64,000 nucleotides of DNA from Microbacterium sp. LWO13-1.2 (GCF_038397725.1 NZ_CP151634.1:2232001-2296000); one strand, 5' to 3'. Shown: positions 35,049-50,719, counted from the stretch's first letter. The notes: a model not told the origin generated them from the letters alone. Translations and numbers: made by a program.

Positions 35049-35238
35049 CGAGTCCCGTCAGCGGATCGTCCGGGTGCCCGGTTCGCGACGTGCTCGCCTC
35101 ACACCGGCGCCGGGGACGGACCCCGCTCCGGATGTCGCGACCGATTCGACCGCGAAGGATGCGGCGGCATCCGCTTCTCGTGCCGCGAAGGGTCCGAACG
35201 ACGATCGCCTGATCCAGGACATCCCCCCGCACTACTGA
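35041..35238 (+). CDS. Small hypothetical protein
   Basis: 65 residues, starting eight bases inside the end of the helicase-like gene (translationally coupled). Sequence is polar and low in complexity: a basic N-terminal half (MGDESRQRIVRVPGSRRARL), an Ala/Asp/Thr middle and the terminus DDRLIQDIPPHY. No domain recognised. Tight coupling suggests it works with the upstream protein. Confidence 0.6.
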   Translation: MGDESRQRIVRVPGSRRARLTPAPGTDPAPDVATDSTAKDAAASASRAAKGPNDDRLIQDIPPHY

Positions 35239-35249
35239 GCGGGGAACGG

Positions 35250-35284
35250 AAAAGCCCCCGACTCCCGAAGGAGCCGAGGGCCTC
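35250..35284. terminator. Imperfect hairpin between convergent genes
   Basis: GCCCCCGACTCC and GGAGCCGAGGGC can pair with two mismatches around a CGAA loop; flanked by AAAA on the left. Probably terminates transcripts arriving from both sides. Confidence 0.5.
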
Positions 35285-35304
35285 GAGGCCAGATTCCGTA
35301 CGCG

Positions 35305-35727
35305 TCAGCTCGACGCGGTGTTCTTGCGCAGCGCGTCGCGGATCTCGATGAGCAGCTCCTGCTCGGTCGGCAGGGTCTCCTCCTCGACGGCGGGGTTCTT
35401 TGCGGCCTGACGCTCCTTGTACTTGTTCATCGGGATGACGAAGACGAAGTACACGACGAGTGCGACGGCGAGGAAGCTGATGATCGCGCTGATCAGCTCG
35501 CCGACAGGGAACGTGACATCCTGCCCGTAGATGCCCTTCATGATGATGCCGACCTTGCCCGTCGCATCCGCGTTGAAGAACAGCGAGACGAACGGCGTGA
35601 TGATCGCAGACACCACGGCGTTCACGATCGCGGTGAAAGCGCCGCCGATGACCACGGCGACGGCCAAGTCGATGACATTGCCCTTGGTGATGAACTCTTT
35701 GAATCCCTGGAACACGGAAACCCCCAT
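35305..35727 (-). CDS. mscL: Large-conductance mechanosensitive channel MscL
   Basis: 140 residues, two TM helices (about 15-40 and 65-95). The MscL signature is GFKEFITKGNVIDLAVAVVIGGAFTAIV. Opens on hypo-osmotic shock to release solutes. The C-terminal cytoplasmic helix has the usual LPTEQELLIEIRDAL. Start at 35727, where the family begins; a longer frame upstream overlaps the FmdB-type gene. Same strand and close to the FmdB-type gene. Confidence 0.96.
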   Translation of the reverse strand: MGVSVFQGFKEFITKGNVIDLAVAVVIGGAFTAIVNAVVSAIITPFVSLFFNADATGKVGIIMKGIYGQDVTFPVGELISAIISFLAVALVVYFVFVIPMNKYKERQAAKNPAVEEETLPTEQELLIEIRDALRKNTASS

Positions 35728-35740
35728 GAAGATCGTGACC

Positions 35741-36013
35741 TCAGGAAGAGGCCGGAGCCGATGCGGGCGCCGGTTTGGCGCTCGTCGACGATTCCGACTT
35801 CGATGATGCCGAAGCATCCTTCGATCCGCCGGTATTGCTGCGCGAGTCCGTGCGATAGAAGCCGGAGCCGTTGAAGGTCACTCCGATCGACCCGTACTGC
35901 TTGCGCAGCGCACCGCCGCACTCGGGGCAGATGGTCAGCGCGTTCTCCGCGAAGCTCTGCACGGCGTCGAACTTGTGTCCGCACGACGTGCAGGCATAGG
36001 CATAGGTGGGCAT
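35741..36013 (-). CDS. FmdB-type zinc-ribbon protein
   Basis: 90 residues. N-terminal zinc ribbon with C8-x2-C11 and C29-x2-C32 (YACTSCGHKF, ICPECGG), matching the FmdB regulatory-protein family. The remaining half is a Ser/Ala/Lys/Pro-rich disordered tail. Biological role unresolved. Lies between 5-FTHF cyclo-ligase and mscL on the same strand, a neighbourhood conserved in actinobacteria. Confidence 0.85.
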   Translation of the reverse strand: MPTYAYACTSCGHKFDAVQSFAENALTICPECGGALRKQYGSIGVTFNGSGFYRTDSRSNTGGSKDASASSKSESSTSAKPAPASAPASS

Positions 36014-36027
36014 GGTGTCCTCGCGGT

Positions 36028-36624
36028 TCAGTGTCGCGACGGCGACAGGATCAGGGTCTGCGACGGGGTCACGACGCCGGTCACCGGCTGGTCGTGCACC
36101 TCCCGCGGCAGCGAGTCGAGTATCTCGGAATCATAGATGACGGCGTACACGGGTGGGCACTTCTCCATCGAGCCGATGGTCTTGTCGAAGTATCCGCGCC
36201 CCCAGCCGAGTCGCATGCCGCTGCGATCCACGGCCGCAGCGGGGATGATCATGAGGTCCACATCGTTCACGGCGATCGGGCCGAGAACCTCGCCGGCCGG
36301 CTCCGGCAGACCGAACATGCCCTCTGCGATCTCGCCGTCGTCCGTCGCGATCGCCCAGTCCAGCAGGCCGTCGGCCCGGGTCACCGGAAGCAGCACGCGG
36401 ATGCCGCGTCGCACCGTTCGCGCGACGAACTCCCGGGTGCTCGGCTCGTTCGTCGTCGACAGGAAGCAGGAGATAGAGCGGGCATCGGCGTCGTCCACGA
36501 GCGCGTCGAGCCGTTCGCCGATCGCGGCTGCCGCGGCATCGCGCTGGGCGGCGGAGAGGAGCTGGCGTCGTTCGCGGAGTTCAGCACGCAGTGCGCGCTT
36601 GGCATTCTCAACGTCGTTCGACAT
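36028..36624 (-). CDS. 5-formyltetrahydrofolate cyclo-ligase
   Basis: 198 residues. ATP-dependent conversion of 5-formyl-THF to 5,10-methenyl-THF. N-terminal LRAELRERRQLLS, central substrate loop, and C-terminal GMRLGWGRGYFDKTI are the diagnostic motifs. The ATG at 36624 is followed by the family's normal N-terminus. A TAGACT box seven bases before it (36632-36637, minus strand) indicates a leaderless start, back to back with the galU promoter. Confidence 0.93.
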   Translation of the reverse strand: MSNDVENAKRALRAELRERRQLLSAAQRDAAAAAIGERLDALVDDADARSISCFLSTTNEPSTREFVARTVRRGIRVLLPVTRADGLLDWAIATDDGEIAEGMFGLPEPAGEVLGPIAVNDVDLMIIPAAAVDRSGMRLGWGRGYFDKTIGSMEKCPPVYAVIYDSEILDSLPREVHDQPVTGVVTPSQTLILSPSRH

Positions 36625-36651
36625 GCCCCCGAGTCTACGCGGCGGTCCCGG

Positions 36652-36657
36652 TAGGCT
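36652..36657 (+). promoter_or_regulatory. -10 box of the leaderless galU promoter
   Basis: TAGGCT within GGTAGGCTGAG, six bases before the galU ATG at 36664. The same 11-base element occurs at 13001 in front of the cold-shock gene. Confidence 0.6.
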
Positions 36658-36663
36658 GAGTGG

Positions 36664-37551
<888 letters not shown>

Positions 37552-37567
37552 GCGGCCCAACGGCGTC

Positions 37568-38203
37568 ATGCTGATGGATCTGGCGGTGGGAATGCGGCAC
37601 GGTCCGGTAGAGCTGCGTCTCGTGCGCACCCGTGACGCACGCGCGCTCCAGCATGAGCTGCTGAGCAACCGTTCCTGGCTGCAGCCTTGGGAGGCGACGA
37701 TTCCCTACGGGTCCGTGTCCTTCGACATGCGACTCAGCATCCGTCGTCTGCTCCAGCAGTACCGGGACGGCGCCGGGTATCCCTTCGTGATGGAGTACGA
37801 AGGAGAGATCGCCGGGCAGTTGAACGTCTGGGGCATCGCCCGCGGTTCACTGGCGTCGGCGACGATCGGCTACTGGGTGAGCGAGAGGTTCGCGGGCAAG
37901 GGGATCACTCCGACCGCGGTCGCTCTGGCGACGGATGCGTGCTTCGTCGAGTACGGCCTGCACCGGATGGAGATCTGCATCCGCCCGGAGAACGTCGCGA
38001 GTCTGCGCATCGTCCAGAAGCTCGGCTTCCGTTACGAGGGTCTTCGTCGCCGCTTCATCCACATCGACGGTGACTGGCGCGATCACTATGCGTTCGCGCT
38101 GACTCGCGAGGACGTTCCGCAGGGAGTCCTCGCCCGATGGCTGAACGGGCAGGTGCCGGCCGACGCGGCGACCATCCCGCCCACCGATCGCCTGGCTCGC
38201 TGA
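37568..38203 (+). CDS. RimJ/RimL-type GNAT acetyltransferase
   Basis: 211 residues. GNAT fold with the acetyl-CoA loop SERFAGKGITPTAVALAT (Q/RxxGxG/A type) and the C-terminal MEICIRPENVASLRIVQKLGFRYEGLRRRF typical of RimJ/RimL N-alpha-acetyltransferases of ribosomal and other proteins. Likely cotranscribed with galU. ATG at 37568 chosen; a second ATG two codons on (37574) is also possible. Target unknown. Confidence 0.88.
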   Translation: MLMDLAVGMRHGPVELRLVRTRDARALQHELLSNRSWLQPWEATIPYGSVSFDMRLSIRRLLQQYRDGAGYPFVMEYEGEIAGQLNVWGIARGSLASATIGYWVSERFAGKGITPTAVALATDACFVEYGLHRMEICIRPENVASLRIVQKLGFRYEGLRRRFIHIDGDWRDHYAFALTREDVPQGVLARWLNGQVPADAATIPPTDRLAR

Positions 38204-38303
38204 GCGGGATCGACCGACGCGTTCACTCACGCGCATCGGCCCGAATACGGGTTCTGGCCGCGACACGCGCCGGGACTGACCGGGCAGGCGGGGTCCGGTC
38301 GCT

Positions 38304-38309
38304 TACCGT
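38304..38309 (+). promoter_or_regulatory. Candidate -10 box of a leaderless promoter
   Basis: TACCGT, seven bases, then ATG at 38317. It supports the start of the following membrane-protein gene. Confidence 0.45.
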
Positions 38310-38316
38310 TGACCGT

Positions 38317-39162
38317 ATGGATGGGCCGGTGCTGAGCGGGGGAGTGATCGTGCTCGTCGCTGTGCTCCTCTGGATGCTGTACCTGCTGCCTTCGTGGCGT
38401 GGACGCTTTCAATACAACGCGGCGGAGCGCAACGCCGTACGCCTGAATCAGGCGCTGCGCGTGCTCGCCGAGACGAGCGAGACTCCCGGCGAGGTGCGGC
38501 TCGAACTCAACGCGCGCACGGCGCTCGCCCAGCAGAAGCTCGCCAAGCGCGTGCAGGCGGAGAAGGAATCAGCCGAGCTCGAGGAATTGCGCCGCGAACT
38601 CGCGGCGACGCGAGCCGATCCTGCGGTGCGACAGGCGCGAGTCAGACGGCGCGTTCGGGTGGCAGCGACCACCACGCTGCTCGTCGGAGCGTCACTGGTG
38701 GGGCTCGGCGTCTGGCAGGTCGTCGCAACCGGAGCGCAGATGCTGCTCTGGATCGGCGGTTGCACCGTGGTGCTGGCCGGCGTCGCACTCCAGCAGATGG
38801 CGGCGGTCGCGTCACGTGCAGCCCGTCGGTCGGTGCCCAGGCCCATCGCGGCCGCTCCCCGCGTCGCGCCGCCGTTGCACGACCAGGGACGGGCGAGCTG
38901 GACGCCGCGGCCCTTGCCGGAGCCGCTGGTATCGGTTGCAGGTTCTCGAGCTCAGGCAGCCCGCGCTGAGATGGATGCGCAGGACGAGCGTCGTAAGGCG
39001 GCGCGGCTGGCGGAACTCCGCGAGCGGGCGGAACGCATGGCGCGACCTGCACCGCCCCAGATCCCGGCGGCGACGTCTCCTTATGCGCGGATGGGCTTCG
39101 TAGATGACGCGGAGATCGAATCGCATGTCCGCGAGATGCTCGCTCGTCGGGCCGCAGGCTGA
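38317..39162 (+). CDS. Hypothetical three-TM protein with coiled coil
   Basis: 281 residues. TM1 about 9-27 (GGVIVLVAVLLWMLYLLPSW), then a basic/acidic coiled-coil (about 33-108), TM2 and TM3 (about 112-165), then a Pro/Arg/Ala-rich cytoplasmic tail with a second helix (MDAQDERRKAARLAELRERA). No catalytic motif. Synteny after galU and a RimJ-like gene matches conserved membrane proteins of other actinobacteria; function unknown. Leaderless start likely. Confidence 0.7.
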   Translation: MDGPVLSGGVIVLVAVLLWMLYLLPSWRGRFQYNAAERNAVRLNQALRVLAETSETPGEVRLELNARTALAQQKLAKRVQAEKESAELEELRRELAATRADPAVRQARVRRRVRVAATTTLLVGASLVGLGVWQVVATGAQMLLWIGGCTVVLAGVALQQMAAVASRAARRSVPRPIAAAPRVAPPLHDQGRASWTPRPLPEPLVSVAGSRAQAARAEMDAQDERRKAARLAELRERAERMARPAPPQIPAATSPYARMGFVDDAEIESHVREMLARRAAG

Positions 39163-39211
39163 ACGGATCTTCGGTCCGGTCGTGGCGTGATAACGTAGTT
39201 GACGATCACAC

Positions 39212-39284
39212 GGGCCTATGGCGCAGTTGGTAGCGCGCCTCGTTCGCATCGAGGAGGTCAGGGGTTCGAATCCCCTTAGGTCCA
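39212..39284 (+). tRNA. tRNA-Ala (anticodon CGC)
   Basis: Complete 73-nt cloverleaf. Acceptor GGGCCTA/TAGGTCC with one G-T wobble, anticodon stem CCTCG/CGAGG with loop TTCGCAT (anticodon CGC, codon GCG), T-arm AGGGG-TTCGAAT-CCCCT, discriminator A; no encoded CCA. Confidence 0.96.
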
Positions 39285-39308
39285 CACTGTGTTGAGACAG
39301 TGACGAAG

Positions 39309-39333
39309 AGGCTCCGCTCCGGCGGGGCCTTTT
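39309..39333 (+). terminator. Terminator after tRNA-Ala
   Basis: AGGCTCCGC / GCGGGGCCT stem with one wobble, TCCG loop, followed by TTT. Confidence 0.75.
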
Positions 39334-39368
39334 CTGTGTCTTCGGGCACTGGTCATGGTGTGAGCGTC

Positions 39369-39548
39369 ATGGACGACGGCACGAATCCGTAAGCGTCCGA
39401 GGCGCTGTTCGCACGTGCGCAGGATGCACTGCGTGAAGGCGGCCCCGGTGCTGCTGTCGACTTCCTCGAGAGCGCCGCCGCCGGGGGGAGTGCGGAGGCG
39501 ATGCACCTGCGTCCGCCCTGGGGGACGAGGAGGCCGCCGCAGGGCTGA
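39369..39548 (+). pseudogene. Remnant of a Sel1/TPR-repeat protein gene
   Basis: From the ATG at 39369 the frame reads MDDGTNP, a TAA stop (39390-39392), then ASEALFARAQDALREGGPG and continues to a helix pair ending SAEAMHL, which looks like one Sel1-like/tetratricopeptide repeat. It closes with a short basic tail and TGA. The in-frame stop and lack of further repeats indicate a broken fragment just upstream of the rRNA promoters. Recognition is by pattern only. Confidence 0.5.
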
Positions 39549-40153
39549 GAGATCCGCGAAGTCCGGGCGACACGCCCGGCGGTCCGTCCTGATTTGCCCA
39601 AACCCCGGGATCCGCGTAACTTATTACTTGTTCGCCCCACAGGGAAGCGGAGAGGCCGAGAGCCTTACCCCCCTCAAGCGGAGAACCACCTCCACCAAGA
39701 TCTTCTCCTCGGAGCGGATCGGGACAGACTTCTGTCCAAGCTGGAGAATCCACCCCGGCGGTCGTCGAATTGACAAGCTCGCCGGAACGGATAAGCTAGT
39801 GAAGTTGCCTCGGCGCCTTGAGCGCCGGACAGCAGATCTGGTTCTAAGCCACTCGGCGCGTCGATTTGACAGGCCGAATAGCGAAGATAAGATAGAGAAG
39901 TTGCCCTTCGGGCCTGGTCGTGATGGCTGGGTCGTGGGAGCATCCGATCCTTGAGAACTCAACAGCGTGCACTTGTCAAATGCCAAATTATCCTCGTCCA
40001 AGCCTTTTGGTTTGGTTGAGAATTCCTTTGGATCAAAGACCAATCCCCTTTGTTGGGGGTTGGCATTCGGATGAAGTCAGCAATGAATTTGTCTCTTTGG
40101 TCGGTATCAAACTCGCTGCGTCACCGTTTTCCCGGTGGGGTATGCAATTTCTT
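39549..40153 (+). promoter_or_regulatory. rrn promoter and leader region
   Basis: About 600 bases without a gene. Two similar promoters are present: P1 TTGACA (39770-39775), 16 bases, TAAGCT (39792-39797); P2 TTGACA (39866-39871), 16 bases, TAAGAT (39888-39893). Both are followed by the same GAAGTTGCC start region and a short GC hairpin, giving a 96-base tandem repeat. The leader after 39940 is AT-rich, with motifs of the kind used in rRNA processing and antitermination. Confidence 0.8.
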
Positions 40154-45210
<5,057 letters not shown>

Positions 45211-45314
45211 ACACCCGTTTGTTGGTGCTACGCGTCCACTGAGTGGTTCTCGATGTACGGTCGAGAACCACATAACAATGACTTTGTTATGTGTTTTGAT
45301 TGAAACATCAATAG

Positions 45315-45434
45315 TGTTTCGGCGGCCATAGCGTGAGGGAAACGCCCGGTTACATTCCGAACCCGGAAGCTAAGCCTCACAGCGCCGATGGTACTGCAGG
45401 GGGGACCCTGTGGGAGAGTAGGACACCGCCGGAC
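45315..45434 (+). rRNA. rrf: 5S ribosomal RNA
   Basis: About 120 nt. GTTTCGGCGGCCATAGCG at the 5' end pairs with CCGCCGGAC at the 3' end; the central CCGAACCCGGAAGCTAAGCC is the 5S signature. About 104 bases after the 23S end. Confidence 0.97.
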
Positions 45435-45445
45435 TTCTTTTAAGC

Positions 45446-45475
45446 AAATGGCCACCCATCGTTGGGTGGCCATTT
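45446..45475 (+). terminator. rrn operon terminator
   Basis: Perfect 13-bp stem AAATGGCCACCCA / its complement with a TCGT loop and a T-run in the descending arm. Confidence 0.9.
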
Positions 45476-45493
45476 CGCGTTAACAACACAACC

Positions 45494-45523
45494 AGGAGAG
45501 CGACCCGAGAGGGTGGCTCTCCT
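45494..45523. terminator. Second hairpin between rrn and iclR
   Basis: AGGAGAGCGACCC-GAGA-GGGTGGCTCTCCT, one mismatch. It probably ends the convergent iclR transcript and backs up the rrn terminator. Confidence 0.65.
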
Positions 45524-45546
45524 GCGTTAACGTCGCAGCACGCCCG

Positions 45547-46320
45547 TCACCGCTTCAACCGGGATTCCAGAAGCGCGGCCGTCTCTTTGACGGACTCAGC
45601 CAGCTGCTGTTCGTCTACGTCGTCTCCGCCCCAGGTGACGGCCACCGCGGCCACCGGCCAGCCGGAGTGGTCGCGCACGGCGGCACCGACCGATCGAAGT
45701 CCGTCGGCGACTTCGCTGTCCTCGACGGCGAAGCCACGGGCTCGCACTTCACGGAGCAGCTCACGCAACTCACCCGGTGTGCGAGGTCCACGGCCAGTAC
45801 GATCCGGAAACGCAGAGGCATTCGGATAGAGCGCTCTGACCTGCTCCCTCGGAAGCACGGCGAGCATCGCCCGTCCGCTGGCCGTGAGGTGCGCCGGCAG
45901 ACGGACGCCCACCTCCGTCACCAGCGCCGGTCGTCGGGGCGCGCGTTCCTCGACGATGTACAGCACGTCACCGCCGCTCATGACGGCGAGGTGTGCGCTT
46001 TCTCCGAGTCGATCCGAGAGGGCCCCGACCAGCGTGCGGCCGAGTCGCGCCAGTGGTTGCTGGCGTGCGTATCCGCTGGCGAGTTCGAACGCTGAGGTAC
46101 CGAGGCCCCATCGACGCTCCTCGCTCAGGTGCAGCACGAACCCGTGCGCCGACAGTGTCGACAGCAGGTGGTAGACGGTCGAGCGGGGCAGTCCGAGCTC
46201 ACGGGCGATCGCCGATGCGGCCACCGGTGCGGGGCGGCCGGCCAGGTATCGGAGAATGCGAAGCGTGCCGTCGGCCGCGGGGACCTGAGCGGTCTCGGCT
46301 TTGTCTGGGATCACAGACAC
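45547..46320 (-). CDS. IclR-family transcriptional regulator of hut genes
   Basis: 257 residues. N-terminal winged helix (ASAIARELGLPRSTVYHLLSTLSAHGF) and C-terminal GAF-like effector domain (LVTEVGVRLPAHLTASGRAMLA, GPRTPGELRELLREVRARGF), the standard IclR layout. Divergent from hutH with only 52 bases between starts, so it most likely controls histidine utilisation, as IclR- or GntR-type regulators do in various bacteria. Start is GTG at 46320 or two codons later. Confidence 0.88.
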   Translation of the reverse strand: MSVIPDKAETAQVPAADGTLRILRYLAGRPAPVAASAIARELGLPRSTVYHLLSTLSAHGFVLHLSEERRWGLGTSAFELASGYARQQPLARLGRTLVGALSDRLGESAHLAVMSGGDVLYIVEERAPRRPALVTEVGVRLPAHLTASGRAMLAVLPREQVRALYPNASAFPDRTGRGPRTPGELRELLREVRARGFAVEDSEVADGLRSVGAAVRDHSGWPVAAVAVTWGGDDVDEQQLAESVKETAALLESRLKR

Positions 46321-46372
46321 AGGATGTCATGAACCGCTGTCGGCGTCGAGCTGTCGGGTGTGGAATCGAAGC

Positions 46373-47914
46373 ATGAGTGATCTGCCTTCCGTTCTCGTCG
46401 GCCACCAGCCGCTGGCCCCCGCCGATGTCGTCGCGGTGGCCCGCGACGGCGCACCCGTGGTCATTGCCGCCGAGGCGCTCGACCGCGTCGCGCACACGCG
46501 CAACGTCATCGACGGCCTTGCCGCTGATCCGCACCCGCACTACGGCGTCTCCACCGGCTTCGGCGCGCTGGCGACCACGTTCATCGCCCCCGATCGCCGG
46601 CTGCAGCTGCAGGCCAGCCTGATCCGGTCGCACGCCGCCGGCACGGGTGCCGAAGTCGAGCGCGAGGTCATCCGCGGGCTGCAACTGCTCCGCCTGCAGA
46701 CTCTTGCCTCAGGGCGCACCGGTGTGCGTCCGATCGTCGTGGAGACCTACGCCGCGATGCTCAACGCCGGAGTGACCCCGGTGGTGCGTGAGTACGGTTC
46801 ACTCGGGTGCTCCGGTGACCTCGCGCCTCTCGCGCACATCGCCCTCGCCGCGATGGGGGAGGGTGAGGTCAGGGACGCCGCCGGTGCACTGCGTCCGGCA
46901 TCCGAGGCACTGACCGCCGCCGGCATCGAGCCGGTCACGCTGGTCGAGAAGGAGGGGCTCGCGCTCATCAACGGCACCGACGGCATGCTCGGAATGCTCG
47001 TGCTCGCGCTGCACGACCTGGAGGCGCTGCTCGTCACGGCCGATATCGCCGCCGCGATGTCGGTCGAATCGCAGCTCGGCACCGATGCGGTGTTCGCCGC
47101 CGACCTGATGGCTCTGCGTCCACAGGAAGGGCAGTCGACGTCGGCCGCGAACCTGCGCGCGTTCCTCTCGAATTCGCCCATGGTCGCCAGCCACAAGGGC
47201 CCGGATGACGGACGTGTTCAGGATGCGTACTCGCTGCGCTGCTCGCCGCAGGTGCACGGCACCGCCCGCGACACCATGGGCTACGCCGCGATGATCGCCG
47301 GCCGCGAACTCGCCAGCGTCATCGACAACCCGGTGATCACCGTGGACGGACGGATCGAGTCGAACGGGAACTTCCATGGCGCACCGGTCGCCGCCGTCCT
47401 CGACTTCCTGGCCATCTCGGTCGCCGATGTCGCCTCGGTCTCCGAGCGACGTACCGACCGTGCGCTCGACCCCGCGCGCAGCCACGGACTTCCGCCGTTC
47501 CTCGCCGACGAGGTGGGTGTCGACTCCGGTCTCATGATCGCTCAGTACGCCGCGGCCGGCATCGTCTCGGAGCTGAAGCGCCTCGCCGTTCCGGCATCCG
47601 TCGACTCGATTCCCTCGTCCGCGATGCAGGAGGACCACGTGTCGATGGGGTGGGCAGCGGCTCGCAAGCTCCGTCGCGCGATCGACGGTCTCGGCCGGGT
47701 GCTCGCCATCGAGATCCTCACTGCGGCCCGCGCACTCGACCTGCGCGCACCGCTCGAGGCAGGGCCGGCCACCGGCGCGGTCCGCGACCTCGTCCGCACC
47801 GTCGCCGCCGGTCCTGGCCCCGATCGCTTCCTGTCCCCGGAGATGGAAGCCGTCACCGAACTCGTCCAGTCGGGCGCTGTCGCCCGCACCGCAAAGGAGT
47901 ACGTGAATGTCTGA
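46373..47914 (+). CDS. hutH: Histidine ammonia-lyase
   Basis: 513 residues. Deaminates histidine to urocanate. The MIO-forming tripeptide is Cys146-Ser147-Gly148 ([15 protein letters not shown]) in place of the common Ala-Ser-Gly; a CSG variant also occurs in other actinobacterial HutH, so activity is expected. YGVSTGFG at the N-terminus supplies the catalytic Tyr region. The start at 46373 is followed by the family N-terminus. Ends eight bases inside hutU. Confidence 0.95.
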   Translation: MSDLPSVLVGHQPLAPADVVAVARDGAPVVIAAEALDRVAHTRNVIDGLAADPHPHYGVSTGFGALATTFIAPDRRLQLQASLIRSHAAGTGAEVEREVIRGLQLLRLQTLASGRTGVRPIVVETYAAMLNAGVTPVVREYGSLGCSGDLAPLAHIALAAMGEGEVRDAAGALRPASEALTAAGIEPVTLVEKEGLALINGTDGMLGMLVLALHDLEALLVTADIAAAMSVESQLGTDAVFAADLMALRPQEGQSTSAANLRAFLSNSPMVASHKGPDDGRVQDAYSLRCSPQVHGTARDTMGYAAMIAGRELASVIDNPVITVDGRIESNGNFHGAPVAAVLDFLAISVADVASVSERRTDRALDPARSHGLPPFLADEVGVDSGLMIAQYAAAGIVSELKRLAVPASVDSIPSSAMQEDHVSMGWAAARKLRRAIDGLGRVLAIEILTAARALDLRAPLEAGPATGAVRDLVRTVAAGPGPDRFLSPEMEAVTELVQSGAVARTAKEYVNV

Positions 47915-49556
47915 ACCACGCAACATCCGCGCAGCGCGCGGCAACGTGCGCACCGCGAAGAGCTGGGGCGCAGAGGCTGCCAAGCGCATGCTGATGAACA
48001 ACCTCGATGCCGAGGTCGCCGAGCACCCCGAGGACCTCGTGGTCTACGGCGGCACGGGGAAGGCCGCGCGCAGCTGGGAGGCGTACGACGCGATCATCCG
48101 TACCCTCGACGAGCTGGAACCCGACGAGACGCTGCTCGTGCAGTCCGGCAAACCCGTCGGTGTCTTCCGTACGCATGAGTGGGCACCGCGCGTCCTCATC
48201 GCCAATTCCAACCTCGTCGGCGACTGGGCGACCTGGCCTGAGTTCCGCAAGCTCGAAGAGCTGGGTCTGATCATGTACGGGCAGATGACCGCCGGATCAT
48301 GGATCTACATCGGCACCCAGGGCATCCTGCAGGGTACCTACGAGACCTTCGCGGCCGTCGCCCGTTCGCTCGGGCGTGACTCCCTCACGGGCACGCTCAC
48401 CCTCACCGGTGGAGCCGGTGGCATGGGCGGCGCCCAGCCGCTGGCTGTGACGTTGAACGACGGCGTCGTGCTGATCGTCGACGTCGACGAGTCGCGTCTC
48501 TCGCGCCGCGTCGAGCACGGCTACCTCGACGAGTACACCACCGACCTCGACGCCGCGGTGGCCCGCGTCGTCGCCGCCAAGGACGCGGGCGAAGCGCTCT
48601 CGGTGGGTGTCGTCGGCAACGCGGCAGAGCTGTTCCCCGAACTGCTCCGCCGCGGTGTGCCGATCGACATCGTGACCGATCAGACCAGCGCGCACGACCC
48701 GCTCGCGTACCTGCCCGTCGGGATCTCGGTCGCCGACTGGAAGGCCGAGGCCGAGCGCGACGCCGAGGAGTTCACCCGCCGTTCGCGGGAGTCCATGGCC
48801 GCGCAGGTCGCCGCGATGGTGGCCTTCAAGGATGCCGGTGCTGCTGTCTTCGACTACGGCAACTCGATCCGCGCCGAAGCGGTTCTGGGCGGCTTCGACC
48901 GCGCCTTCGAGTTCCCCGGGTTCGTGCCGGCCTACATCCGGCCGCAGTTCGAGGAGGGCCGTGGGCCGTTCCGGTGGGCGGCGCTCTCCGGCGACCCGGA
49001 AGACATCTACAAGACCGATCGCGCGATCGCCGAACTGTTCCCCGAAGACAAGGCGCTGCATCGGTGGCTGGAGAAGGCAGGCGAGAAGGTGCACTTCGAG
49101 GGCCTGCCCGCCCGCATCTGCTGGCTCGGCTACAAGGAACGGCACCTCGCCGGCCTCAAGTTCAACGAGATGGTGGCATCCGGTGAACTGAAGGCGCCGA
49201 TCGTGATCGGCCGTGACCACCTCGACTCCGGATCCGTCGCCTCGCCGTACCGCGAGACCGAGTCCATGAAGGACGGCTCCGACGCGATCGCCGACTGGCC
49301 GCTGCTGAACGCGCTGTTGAACACCGCCTCCGGAGCTTCCTGGGTGTCCCTGCACCACGGCGGAGGTGTGGGCATCGGCCGCAGCATCCACGCCGGTCAG
49401 GTATCGGTCGCCGACGGCTCCGCGCTTGCCGCGGAGAAGCTCGAGCGGGTGCTCACGAACGATCCGGGTACCGGGGTCATGCGTCACGTCGATGCCGGCT
49501 ACGAGCACGCCAAGGACGTCGCCCGCGAGCGCGGCCTCAAGGTGCCGATGTTGTGA
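47907..49556 (+). CDS. hutU: Urocanate hydratase
   Basis: 549 residues, full length. NAD+-containing enzyme converting urocanate to imidazolone propionate. Contains the tight [34 protein letters not shown] and [15 protein letters not shown] signatures of the family. Overlaps hutH and hutI, so the three are translationally coupled. Confidence 0.97.
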   Translation: MSEPRNIRAARGNVRTAKSWGAEAAKRMLMNNLDAEVAEHPEDLVVYGGTGKAARSWEAYDAIIRTLDELEPDETLLVQSGKPVGVFRTHEWAPRVLIANSNLVGDWATWPEFRKLEELGLIMYGQMTAGSWIYIGTQGILQGTYETFAAVARSLGRDSLTGTLTLTGGAGGMGGAQPLAVTLNDGVVLIVDVDESRLSRRVEHGYLDEYTTDLDAAVARVVAAKDAGEALSVGVVGNAAELFPELLRRGVPIDIVTDQTSAHDPLAYLPVGISVADWKAEAERDAEEFTRRSRESMAAQVAAMVAFKDAGAAVFDYGNSIRAEAVLGGFDRAFEFPGFVPAYIRPQFEEGRGPFRWAALSGDPEDIYKTDRAIAELFPEDKALHRWLEKAGEKVHFEGLPARICWLGYKERHLAGLKFNEMVASGELKAPIVIGRDHLDSGSVASPYRETESMKDGSDAIADWPLLNALLNTASGASWVSLHHGGGVGIGRSIHAGQVSVADGSALAAEKLERVLTNDPGTGVMRHVDAGYEHAKDVARERGLKVPML

Positions 49557-50719
49557 TGAGCACGCTGATCACGAACATCGGGGAGCTGACGACCAACGTC
49601 GCAGCCGACGGCGACCTCTGCGGCACGCTGCGTGACGCGGCGGTGCTCATCGAGGACGGGCGGATCGCCTGGGTAGGCCCAGCCGCCCAGGCGCCGGCGG
49701 CCGCAGAGATCGTCGACGCCGACGGGCGGGCGATGATCCCGGGCTTCGTCGACAGTCACAGCCACCTCGTCTTCGCCGGGGACCGCGCTGTCGAGTTCGA
49801 GTCGCGGATGGCGGGGCAGAAGTATGCTGCCGGCGGCATCCGCTCGACCGTCGCGGCGACGCGTGCCGCCTCGGAGGAGGAACTGCGCGGGCGGTTGCGC
49901 GGCTTCCTCGACGAGATGCTCGCCCAGGGCACCACGACGGTGGAGATCAAGAGCGGCTACGGGCTGGACGTCGAGACGGAGGAGCGGCTGGTGCGCCTCG
50001 CCGCCGAGGTGACGCCCGAGGTGACATTCCTCGGCGCGCATGTGGTTCCGGCTGAGTATGCCGATCGTGCGGACGAGTACGTCGATCTCGTGACGGGGCG
50101 GATGCTGGATGCCTGCGCTCCGCATGCGAAGTGGATCGACGTCTTCTGCGAGACCGGGGCTTTCACCGTCGAGCAGTCGCGCCGGGTGCTGGAGGCGGGC
50201 ATCGCTCGCGGACTGGCGCCGCGCGTGCATGCGAGCCAGCTGGGCCCGGGGGAGGGCGTGCAGCTCGCCGTCGATCTGGGCGCCGCATCCATCGATCACG
50301 GCACGTACCTGACGGACACCGATGTGGCGGCTCTCGCCGCGTCCGACACCGTGCTCACGCTGCTGCCCGGTGTCGAATTCTCGACCCGCCAGCCGTATCC
50401 CGATGCCCGTCGCCTCATCGACGCCGGCGTGACGGTCGCGCTGGCCTGCGACACGAATCCGGGATCGAGCTTCACCTCGTCGATGCCGTTCTGCATCGCC
50501 GTCGCGGTGCGCGACATGGGCATGACGCCCGCCGAAGCCGTATGGGCCGCGACGGCCGGTGGAGCACGGGCCCTGCGACGCGACGACATCGGCGTCATCG
50601 TCCCTGGTGCGCGCGCCGATCTGGTACTGCTGGACGCGCCGACGCGCATCCACCTCGCCTACCGGCCCGGCGTGCCGCTCGTGTCCCACGTGTGGAAGGA
50701 CGGCGTCGCGATCCGCTAG
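49556..50719 (+). CDS. hutI: Imidazolonepropionase
   Basis: 387 residues. Metal-dependent amidohydrolase opening imidazolone propionate to formimino-glutamate. HxH metal motif [11 protein letters not shown], later His residues in FLGAHVVP and RVHASQL, and Asp in [14 protein letters not shown]. The ATG at 49556 overlaps the hutU stop as TGATG; a GTG three bases earlier is an equal alternative. hutG or hutF is not in the window. Convergent with the YrdB gene (4-nt overlap). Confidence 0.95.
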   Translation: MSTLITNIGELTTNVAADGDLCGTLRDAAVLIEDGRIAWVGPAAQAPAAAEIVDADGRAMIPGFVDSHSHLVFAGDRAVEFESRMAGQKYAAGGIRSTVAATRAASEEELRGRLRGFLDEMLAQGTTTVEIKSGYGLDVETEERLVRLAAEVTPEVTFLGAHVVPAEYADRADEYVDLVTGRMLDACAPHAKWIDVFCETGAFTVEQSRRVLEAGIARGLAPRVHASQLGPGEGVQLAVDLGAASIDHGTYLTDTDVAALAASDTVLTLLPGVEFSTRQPYPDARRLIDAGVTVALACDTNPGSSFTSSMPFCIAVAVRDMGMTPAEAVWAATAGGARALRRDDIGVIVPGARADLVLLDAPTRIHLAYRPGVPLVSHVWKDGVAIR

